This document shows, piece after piece, positions 1 to 6,261 of a stretch of 29,465 nucleotides of DNA. Below the pieces are notes generated by a model, which saw only the letters and a list, made by a program, of their open reading frames with translations, was not told where the DNA came from and searched no databases. Location of the stretch: assembly GCF_002483225.1 (NCBI RefSeq), contig NZ_DLHL01000009.1, positions 1 to 29,465 of the forward strand. The letters are read 5' to 3'. The first letter of the stretch is position 1. Every line of letters starts with the position of its first letter. The DNA is from Gemmatimonas sp. UBA7669. Its GTDB lineage: Bacteria; Gemmatimonadota; Gemmatimonadetes; Gemmatimonadales; Gemmatimonadaceae. The position numbers and the translations under genes are program-made.

Positions 1-89
1 ACAAACTCCTCACCATCCTCAACCAAATCGTCCGAACGGCCATGCCGTGGGATGCCTCCCACCACATGGCCGCCCCGCAGCTCGCTTGA
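1..89 (+). CDS. C-terminal tail of a probable IS110-family transposase (partial, cut by window edge)
   Basis: A frame starting at base 3 is open from the window edge to a TGA at 87-89 and reads KLLTILNQIVRTAMPWDASH, then eight more residues (HMAAPQLA). The pattern K-L-L-x-x-L-N-x-x-x-R-x-x-x-P-W close to the C-terminus is typical of IS110/IS1111-family transposases (DEDD plus Transposase_20 type), as I know the family. Third codon positions are mostly G or C, as in a real gene. Only 28 codons are visible, so neither the catalytic residues nor the left end can be seen. IS110 elements move using a structured bridge RNA encoded in a non-coding end, which would lie outside the gene. It could be a complete insertion sequence or a decayed remnant. 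The coding call is fairly safe; the family call is moderate. Confidence 0.55.
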   Translation, partial: KLLTILNQIVRTAMPWDASHHMAAPQLA

Positions 90-129
90 TTTTCAAGACA
101 GCTGCTCCAATCCTCCCATCCTCACACCT
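90..129. repeat. Short gap between transposase tail and lipB holding a GGTGTGAGGAT-type repeat
   Basis: Read on the minus strand, the bases right after the lipB stop carry GAAGGTGTGAGGAT (118-131, overlapping the stop codon), followed by GGGAGGATTGGAG. The same 14-base word lies after gcvP at 29399-29412. Bases 85-97 form a small CTTGA-TTT-TCAAG hairpin around the transposase stop. Any end of the insertion element must lie in or near this gap, but no clear terminal inverted repeat is visible. Confidence 0.5.
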
Positions 130-840
130 TCAGTTTCCATCCGACAACGAGAGGCCCGTCGCAAGCGGCACGATCTCGAGGCCAAACACCTCGCCGAACC
201 CACGAACGACAGCCTCCTGCACGGCCCCAAGAGACGGACCTGGCAATCCAAGGCGCTCAAATTCTCGTGCAACCGTCGTCATCGTCACGCCATCGATCCC
301 ACAGGGCACCGTATGATCGAAGGTGGCGAGGGTGTTGCTGACGTTGAGCGCCACGCCATGCCAGGTCACCCAGTCGCGGGCGTGCACGCCAATGCTGGCC
401 AGTTTGCGCTGGCCGCGCTCGTCTACCCGCCACACACCCGTGAGGCCGTCCACGCGGGTGGAGGCGAGCCCCAGCGCCGCGAGTCCGCGGATGATGGACT
501 CTTCGACCTGCCGCAGATACCAGTGCAGGTCCTGCTTGTGGCGCTTGAGATCGACAATCGGATAGGCGACCAGTTGCCCGGGTTCATGCACGGTTACGTC
601 ACCACCGCGCTCCACGTCGCGCACCTGAATGCCGCGGGCCTCGAGGGACTCGGCGCTGGCCAACAGGTGATCGGGTTTGCTGCGACGGCCGAGCGTGACC
701 ACCGGCGGATGCTGGACGAGGATGAGCAGGTCCTCGGACAGTTCGCCACTGATGCGGGCCGCAAGCGCGCGCTTCTGGTAGGCCCAGGCGTCGTCGTAGG
801 GGCAGAGGCCGAGGTCGACGACAAGCAGTGATTGCGTCAT
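130..840 (-). CDS. lipB: Octanoyl-[acyl-carrier-protein]:protein N-octanoyltransferase
   Basis: LipB moves an octanoyl group from acyl carrier protein to the target lysine of lipoyl domains in the cytoplasm; LipA then adds two sulfurs to give lipoate. The 236-residue protein has the family's usual length. The expected catalytic pair is present: Lys146 in KLASIGVH and Cys180 in VPCGI, matching the Lys/Cys pair of the E. coli enzyme. The substrate-pocket segment ERGGDVTVHEPGQLVAYPI (about 78-95) corresponds to the usual RGG-x-x-T-x-H-x-PGQ. The gene starts with ATG at 840 and shows no clear Shine-Dalgarno sequence. It lies downstream of lpd on the same strand, with a large inverted repeat in the 109-base gap, so it may be co-transcribed, with its expression tuned by that structure. 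It completes the set with lipA and the pyruvate dehydrogenase genes. Confidence 0.95.
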   Translation of the reverse strand: MTQSLLVVDLGLCPYDDAWAYQKRALAARISGELSEDLLILVQHPPVVTLGRRSKPDHLLASAESLEARGIQVRDVERGGDVTVHEPGQLVAYPIVDLKRHKQDLHWYLRQVEESIIRGLAALGLASTRVDGLTGVWRVDERGQRKLASIGVHARDWVTWHGVALNVSNTLATFDHTVPCGIDGVTMTTVAREFERLGLPGPSLGAVQEAVVRGFGEVFGLEIVPLATGLSLSDGN

Positions 841-853
841 TGGCGGGATAACC

Positions 854-937
854 GATCAGTTCCGGGCTTTGAGTTCAGGTTTCGAGTCATGAGTTGACCC
901 AAAACTCCAAACCTGAACTCACAACCCGGAACTGATC
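854..937. repeat. Large imperfect inverted repeat between lpd and lipB (29-base arms)
   Basis: The arms at 854-882 and 909-937 match as inverted repeats at 27 of 29 positions, with a 26-base spacer. Each arm contains TGAGTTCAGGTTT and GATCAGTTCCGGG or their complements. A transcript running from lpd into lipB would fold into a long stem here. There is no U-run after the stem, so it is not a classic intrinsic terminator. It could be an RNA processing or stability element, or a small mobile palindrome. Its right edge sits 12 bases from the lpd stop. Confidence 0.75.
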
Positions 938-949
938 AGTTGAACTCAA

Positions 950-2353
950 TCAGGCGTGCAGCATCTTGCCGAGGCTGTCGAGCACGGCCTCGCCGATGGC
1001 TTCCGACAGCGTCGGGTGCGCGTGCACGGCCAGATCGATTTCTTCGACGGTGAACTCGTTCTCGCGCGCCACCACGAGTTCGTGAATCATTTCGGTGGCA
1101 TGCGCTCCAATGATGTGCGCCCCAAGAATCTCACCGTGCTTGGCGCCGCGGATGATCTTCACGAAGCCGTCGGTCTCGCCACTGGTACGCGCACGGCCGT
1201 TGGCGCTGAAGGGGAACTTGCCGACCTTGTAGTCGAGCTTCTGTTCCTTGCAGGCCTGCTCGGTGAGGCCGATGCTGGCCACTTCCGGATGGCAGTAGGT
1301 GCAGCTCGGGATGTTCTGGTAGTTGACGAGATGCGCGTGCTGCCCGCCCAGCAGATCCGCCAGCACATGGCCTTCGCGCGAACCCTTGTGGGCCAGCATC
1401 TGGTTGCCCGCCACATCGCCGATGGCGTAGTAGCCCGGCACGCTGGTTTCGAACTTGGCGTTGACCTTCACGAAGCCGCGCTCGCTCTTGGCAATGCCCA
1501 CGGTTTCGAGTCCGATCTTCTCCACGTTGGGCGCGCGACCCGCAGCCACCAGCACCTTCTCCACCTCGATACTGTGCGTGCTGCCACCGGCTTCCACGGT
1601 CAGCGTGGCACCCGTCTTGCCAACCTTCACGTTGGTGATCTTGGCGCCCGTGAGCACCTCGATCTTGCGCTTCTTGAAGGCCTTGGCGAGTTCGGCGCTG
1701 CAGTCGGCGTCCTCGATGGGCAGGATGTTGGCGGCCACTTCGATGATGGTGACCTTGGTGCCGAAGCTCGCGAACACGTCGGCGAATTCCACGCCCACCG
1801 CGCCCGCACCCACCACGGCCATCGTGGCCGGCGCCTTCTCGGCCACCAGCACGTCATCGCTGGAGAGCACGACGTTCTTGTCGAGTTCGAGCCCCACCTG
1901 CGGCAGGCCCTTCACGCGCGAACCGGTGGCGATGACCACGGCCTTCTTCGCTTCGTGCGTTTCCTTCTTGCCGTCGGCGCCGGTGACCGTGACCTTCTTG
2001 CCCTTCTCGATCACGCCCTCGCCGCGGATCCATTGCACCTTGTGCTTCTTGAACAGGAACTCGACGCCCTTGGAGTTCTGCGTGCTCACGCTGCGCGAGC
2101 GCTTCATGGCCGGACCGAAGTCGAGCGTGATGCCGTCAATGGTGATGCCGTGCTCGGCGGCCTTGCCCAGCTTCTGCGCGAGGCCGGCGCTTTCTAGGAG
2201 GGACTTGGCGGGGATGCAGCCCCAGAGCACACAGGTGCCGCCGAGCGCCTCGCGCTCGATGACGGCGACTTGCATGCCAAGTTGGGCGCAGCGAATGGCG
2301 CAGACATAGCCGGCGGGCCCGCCGCCTAGCACGATCACGTCGAAGGAAGCCAT
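950..2353 (-). CDS. lpd: Dihydrolipoyl dehydrogenase (E3 of 2-oxoacid dehydrogenase and glycine cleavage complexes)
   Basis: E3 is an FAD flavoenzyme that reoxidises dihydrolipoyl groups on E2 or GcvH and reduces NAD+. The protein starts MASFDVIVLGGGPAG, a textbook FAD-binding GxGxxG strand (about residues 4-15). The redox-active disulfide is C41-VLWG-C46, followed by IPAKSLLES. A second nucleotide-binding fold lies around VVGAGAVGVEFADVF. The catalytic His-Glu pair is in HAHPTLSEAIGE (about His446 and Glu451). I chose the ATG at 2353 (467 residues) because the FAD fold begins immediately; an in-frame extension to 2428 would add 25 residues unlike the family. GGAAAG just upstream may serve as a ribosome site. 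VLWG between the cysteines is less common than LNVG or LNRG but keeps the spacing. One E3 can serve both the pyruvate dehydrogenase and glycine cleavage genes here. Confidence 0.96.
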   Translation of the reverse strand: MASFDVIVLGGGPAGYVCAIRCAQLGMQVAVIEREALGGTCVLWGCIPAKSLLESAGLAQKLGKAAEHGITIDGITLDFGPAMKRSRSVSTQNSKGVEFLFKKHKVQWIRGEGVIEKGKKVTVTGADGKKETHEAKKAVVIATGSRVKGLPQVGLELDKNVVLSSDDVLVAEKAPATMAVVGAGAVGVEFADVFASFGTKVTIIEVAANILPIEDADCSAELAKAFKKRKIEVLTGAKITNVKVGKTGATLTVEAGGSTHSIEVEKVLVAAGRAPNVEKIGLETVGIAKSERGFVKVNAKFETSVPGYYAIGDVAGNQMLAHKGSREGHVLADLLGGQHAHLVNYQNIPSCTYCHPEVASIGLTEQACKEQKLDYKVGKFPFSANGRARTSGETDGFVKIIRGAKHGEILGAHIIGAHATEMIHELVVARENEFTVEEIDLAVHAHPTLSEAIGEAVLDSLGKMLHA

Positions 2354-2429
2354 GACTTTCCGGGATAGCGGTGAAAGGGACCCCGGAATGTACTCAGGCT
2401 GCACTCCGAACTCACCACTTGAACTCAAA

Positions 2430-2465
2430 GCTCAAGGCTGACCGGGCTGTCGGTCAGCTCTGAGC
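2430..2465. terminator. Hairpin between metalloprotease gene and lpd
   Basis: CTGACCG (2438-2444) and CGGTCAG (2451-2457) form a perfect 7-base stem with a 6-base loop. It is extended by GCTCA and TGAGC at the outer ends (2430-2434 and 2461-2465) across a mismatched stretch. It lies about 50 bases past the stop of the upstream metalloprotease gene on the minus strand and could end or attenuate that transcript before lpd. There is no strong T-run, so a rho-independent role is uncertain. Confidence 0.45.
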
Positions 2466-2512
2466 ATTGAGTGAAAGTCGTGGGCTATCGGTTGAACTGG
2501 CTGGCGGCCCCC

Positions 2513-5500
2513 CTACCGAATCTCCCGCCCCCTCACCCCATCCGACAACTGGACCGTGACGGCTCGACCCCCGGTCACCACGCTGCCGCCCGGGTTGCGC
2601 ACAAAGCCCATGAGCTGGCCGGTGTCGGCGTCGCGTACCATGGCCATGGCGGCGGAGCCGGGCTGCCAGTTGACCCGAACACGACCGGCCGCAGGCTCAA
2701 CCGTGGCACCCGTCGCCATGTCCGCGCTCGGCTGCTCGGCGGCATTGAGGCCCGCTCGGGCCGGCGCGCCAAGTCGGCGCCGAATGCCACGCCGGGTGGG
2801 CAGCCGAACGTCCGCCACTTCCAGCTCCGCCAGGCGCGCGTCCAGCGCATCACTCCAGGGCAGGACGACGGCAAACTGTCGCTCCTCGCCGCCCTGCGCA
2901 TGGTCCACGACCTGGGCCTCGAGCGGCGCTGACCAGAGCTCGTCGCCATTGTCGTCGCGCAGGACCACCCGGTGCGTGGCCACACCAGCACGTGGCGTGG
3001 CCGGTGCCGTCACGCGGAACGCGGGCTCGAGCAGAATCTGCCCGTTGCGCACGCGGCCCCACACCAGCAGGCCGTCGCGCGTTTCACTCTGCGCTGCCGC
3101 ACGACTCTGTGCCGATGCCACATAACCGGACCCCGCACGGTACTGCATGATGGCCGACCAGTTGTAGTCGCTGATCCAGTTGTTGTTGCAGTAGCTCATG
3201 AGATCGGTGGCCGCGGGACTCACCAGCGTGTTGCTGGCGCTGTTCCATCCCCACTGCCCGATGACGCCACCCGCGTACGGATACAGCGGATCGCCACTCA
3301 CACCGCAGGGCGCATGTGCGCGTGAGAAGTTGTGGCCCCACTCGTGCGCCGCAACGTTGTCGCCACTGGGCAGATGGTCCCAGCCGATGGCCGCGCGACC
3401 CGGCTGATATCCGTAGCCTGCAATGCCGCTGGTGTAGGCCACCTTCACCACGCCGTAGTAGTGCGTGGTGGCGGGGGCGCCGTCGGTGGCGCGCAGCGCG
3501 TTGATCTCGTTGAGCACCGTGAGCCACTGCCCGTTGCCGTCGTTGTTCTGCAGATCGGTGGCCGATGACGTGAAGGGCGCGCGCACGTCGCTCACGATGT
3601 CGCGCAGCGGGAACATGCGCCGCGCCGAGACGAGGAACTGTTCCTTGTTGAGCGCCGACACGTTGCCCGCGAGGGCGCCGGTGATGACGGGCACGAAGCG
3701 CAGCGTGAACGCGGGCACACTGCTCACGGTGATGGCCTGTGTGCCGCTCGACGGCCAGACGTTGTCCGTGCGATTGCTGTCGGGAACGGCCGCCGTCGGG
3801 TCCAGCTCCACCTGCACGCGGAGACCCGGCCGCACGTTGATGCCATTCACGCTCAGGTTCCACGTGGAACCGAGGGTGCCTTCGGCCAGCGTCTGGCGCA
3901 CCGAGGCTTCGGGCGCGGCAATGGTGCTGGTCTGCAGCAGGGTCGCTCCGTCGTAGAGCCGCACGCGCACGTCGGGACGCGCGGTGTTGGCCTGCTCAGC
4001 CAGCACAAACACCCGCAGCAGTGCGTCGCGGTTGGCCACCAGCGGCACACTGCCGTCGAGGCGCTGGATGGCCTGGGTGAGGTACACATGCGCGATGCGG
4101 TAGTTGGGGCCTGAGGTCCCGCCGCCTCCGCCGCCACCACCACCACCGCCTCCACCACCGCCGCCGGACAGGGCGTAGGCAAAGCTGACCGAGGCCTGTG
4201 CATTGACCGCAACCGACACCGTGACGGACGAGGGCGTGGCGGTGAAGGTTCCGGCCGTACTGGTGACAGATTGCGCGGTCACGGTCCAGGTCCCGGCCGC
4301 CAGACCGCTCACTGTGCCGGTGCCGGTCACGTTGCGGGTGGCCTGTCCACTGCTGCTGAGGGTGAAGACCGGCGTCGCGCCATTGGGGACGCCGCTGGCG
4401 CTGATGAGCAGGGAGCCGGTGCCCACCGCATAGCTCACGGTGGCTGGCGCGGCGGTGGTGCCCGCGCTGACGGTCACCACCTGACTGGCGGGAGTGGGCA
4501 GGAAGGTGCTGCTGCCGCTGCTCACGCTGGCCGCGGACACCGTGTAGAGCCCCGGTGTGAGAGCCGAGAGCGTGGTGGTGGCGGTGAGACTGCGGGAGAA
4601 TCCGCCCGGGCCGCTGATGCTGATGCTGGCCGGGGTGCCGCCGGGCAGCCCCAGCACGGCCACCGCCAATGAGCCGGTGGTCAGGCTGTAGTGCACGGGC
4701 AGGCGCAGCGTGTCGCCCGCAGCGACCGTGCTGTCGCGTGAGGCGGGGGTGGGGGCCCAGGTGCCGGTGGCGTGCGTGACCGCCGCCGCCGTCAGCCGCC
4801 ACCGGCCCGGCCGGGCCGGGAAGATGCGGCGGGTCTCGGTGACGCTGTAGGTCTCGCCATCGGGGCCGGTACCGTTGGCGTTGGCCGGAATGTTGGACGG
4901 CAGTCCCGTAATAACGAAATCTACCACCGTAGGTACAATGGTGTACTGCACGCCGGCGGCGCTGAGTTGACCGGTGCGGATCTGAACGGTCTGCGTGGGG
5001 GGCAGGGGGCCGTAGCGCTCGCCGTTGGCGAGTACGGCCTGGGCGACGAGCTGGTAGCTGCCCTCAGGCAGGGAGTCGAGGGTGGCGGATGTAGTAAGCG
5101 TGCGCTGCACACCGGGCGCGCTGAGTTGGATGGCCGCGCTGACGCCGGACGGCAGACCACCCACGGTGAGGCTGAGTCGTCCCACCTGGGCGCCGTAGAC
5201 GACCGTGGCGGGGGTGGCCACGAGTGACGCCGTGACGGTGAGGGCGAGCGTGTCGCTGGCCGCGCGGTAACTGACGCCATTCTGTGAGACCGCCGCGGCC
5301 ACGAGGCGGTAGGGCCCGGGCTCGAGGCCGAGCACCGTGCCGGTCGCGGAGAGGCTGGCCACTACGGAGTCGCCACGCAGGAGGCGGACCTGGCCGGCGA
5401 GGCCAGTGGGCAGGCCCGAAACGACCACGGCCACACTACCGGTGGCCACATCGAAGGGAAGCGTCACGCGGGCGGTGTCACCAAAAGGCACCGTCGTGTC

Positions 5501-6187
5501 GAGGCTGGCCCGCCGTGGCGTGAAGCGCGTGCCCTGGTGTGTGACGGTGGTGGTCTGCACCCGCCAGGTGTCGGGCGTGTTGGCGCCGCTGGCGGCCTGC
5601 GCGGCCAGCAGCACGCTGCCAAACGGGGCGGGGGCCGCGACGCCGTTGGGCGGCGTCACCAGCAGGGTGGCCGCGGCATCGGCCGGCAGGCCGCTGGTGG
5701 AGACCAGCAGCGCCGAGGGCACCGGTCGGTAGAGGGCCACGGCCTGGCTGATGGGGCCTCCGGCGGGAACGTCCACCTCAAACGTGGCCGGGGCCCCCGC
5801 AAAGGCCCCCGCGCTGCCCCGGACGGTGGCCACTGTGACACGATACCGGCCGGAGGGGATGTCGGTCCAGGTTACGGTGCCGGCGCTGCTGCGCTGGAAC
5901 GTGGCGCCCGGCAGCGGGCCGGTGACGCTGAGGGAGGGGGCGAGGCCATCGGGCAGGCCGTTGGCGCTGAGGGCGAGGATGCCGGGCGGCACCGGTGCTT
6001 GCGCGGGCGGCGGCAGGACCGGGGGGGCCGTGGGCGGCGGGCTGCCGCCGTCTCCGCCGCTGCAGGCGGCCAGCAGCGCGAGCGTGCCGGCAAGGGCACA
6101 GCGCGCCAGTCGGGCACGGAATGGGGAAACCAGACGGCCAGCGTCGGCGGCGTTGGACGGGGTGATCGGGCAGGTGGTGTGCGTCAC
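2513..6187 (-). CDS. Large secreted metzincin-type zinc metalloprotease lipoprotein with seven beta-domain repeats
   Basis: This 1224-residue protein has a lipoprotein-type signal, ALAGTLALLAAC-SGGDGG, with the acylated Cys at about 42, so it is probably anchored to an envelope membrane. Residues about 70-670 hold seven repeats of roughly 85 residues with a shared pattern (GLPxGxxAxxxxTGP, then LxPGxYxVxAxxV, then TPxSxxVxVxAG), resembling PEGA or Ig-like beta sandwiches. A run of 16 glycines (about 675-690) acts as a hinge. The catalytic part carries HEWGHNFSRAH (His948, Glu949, His952, His958), a metzincin-like zinc site, and a candidate Met-turn in DLMSYC (Met997). The consensus glycine before the third ligand is serine. 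A C-terminal beta-rich domain follows. Fold and length recall M66/StcE-like or reprolysin-like secreted peptidases, but the exact family is not certain. The substrate is unknown. It follows a shorter paralogue on the same strand. Confidence 0.8.
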   Translation of the reverse strand: MTHTTCPITPSNAADAGRLVSPFRARLARCALAGTLALLAACSGGDGGSPPPTAPPVLPPPAQAPVPPGILALSANGLPDGLAPSLSVTGPLPGATFQRSSAGTVTWTDIPSGRYRVTVATVRGSAGAFAGAPATFEVDVPAGGPISQAVALYRPVPSALLVSTSGLPADAAATLLVTPPNGVAAPAPFGSVLLAAQAASGANTPDTWRVQTTTVTHQGTRFTPRRASLDTTVPFGDTARVTLPFDVATGSVAVVVSGLPTGLAGQVRLLRGDSVVASLSATGTVLGLEPGPYRLVAAAVSQNGVSYRAASDTLALTVTASLVATPATVVYGAQVGRLSLTVGGLPSGVSAAIQLSAPGVQRTLTTSATLDSLPEGSYQLVAQAVLANGERYGPLPPTQTVQIRTGQLSAAGVQYTIVPTVVDFVITGLPSNIPANANGTGPDGETYSVTETRRIFPARPGRWRLTAAAVTHATGTWAPTPASRDSTVAAGDTLRLPVHYSLTTGSLAVAVLGLPGGTPASISISGPGGFSRSLTATTTLSALTPGLYTVSAASVSSGSSTFLPTPASQVVTVSAGTTAAPATVSYAVGTGSLLISASGVPNGATPVFTLSSSGQATRNVTGTGTVSGLAAGTWTVTAQSVTSTAGTFTATPSSVTVSVAVNAQASVSFAYALSGGGGGGGGGGGGGGGGTSGPNYRIAHVYLTQAIQRLDGSVPLVANRDALLRVFVLAEQANTARPDVRVRLYDGATLLQTSTIAAPEASVRQTLAEGTLGSTWNLSVNGINVRPGLRVQVELDPTAAVPDSNRTDNVWPSSGTQAITVSSVPAFTLRFVPVITGALAGNVSALNKEQFLVSARRMFPLRDIVSDVRAPFTSSATDLQNNDGNGQWLTVLNEINALRATDGAPATTHYYGVVKVAYTSGIAGYGYQPGRAAIGWDHLPSGDNVAAHEWGHNFSRAHAPCGVSGDPLYPYAGGVIGQWGWNSASNTLVSPAATDLMSYCNNNWISDYNWSAIMQYRAGSGYVASAQSRAAAQSETRDGLLVWGRVRNGQILLEPAFRVTAPATPRAGVATHRVVLRDDNGDELWSAPLEAQVVDHAQGGEERQFAVVLPWSDALDARLAELEVADVRLPTRRGIRRRLGAPARAGLNAAEQPSADMATGATVEPAAGRVRVNWQPGSAAMAMVRDADTGQLMGFVRNPGGSVVTGGRAVTVQLSDGVRGREIR
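4118..4165 (-). repeat. Polyglycine-coding triplet tract inside the metalloprotease gene
   Basis: On the plus strand this is 16 consecutive NCC triplets (CCC, GCC, TCC and a run of four ACC), all read as glycine on the minus strand. It separates the beta-repeat stalk from the catalytic domain. Mixed codons make slippage less likely than in a pure repeat, but in-frame length changes between strains would be tolerated. Confidence 0.85.
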
Positions 6188-6261
6188 GGGCAGCCTGGTC
6201 AGGGAATTCGGGGGTCGCGAAAAAGACGACCGACCCGCGCACCACGTGACCGATTCTTCAG

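Noticed and set aside
956..2197. Long plus-strand open frame opposite lpd
   Set aside because: It is the mirror of a textbook lpd gene; its His/Asp-rich composition and lack of any domain fit an antisense shadow in GC-rich DNA.
4118..4165. Polyglycine tract as a phase-variation switch
   Set aside because: All codons are whole triplets with mixed third bases, so slippage would stay in frame and change length only, not switch expression.
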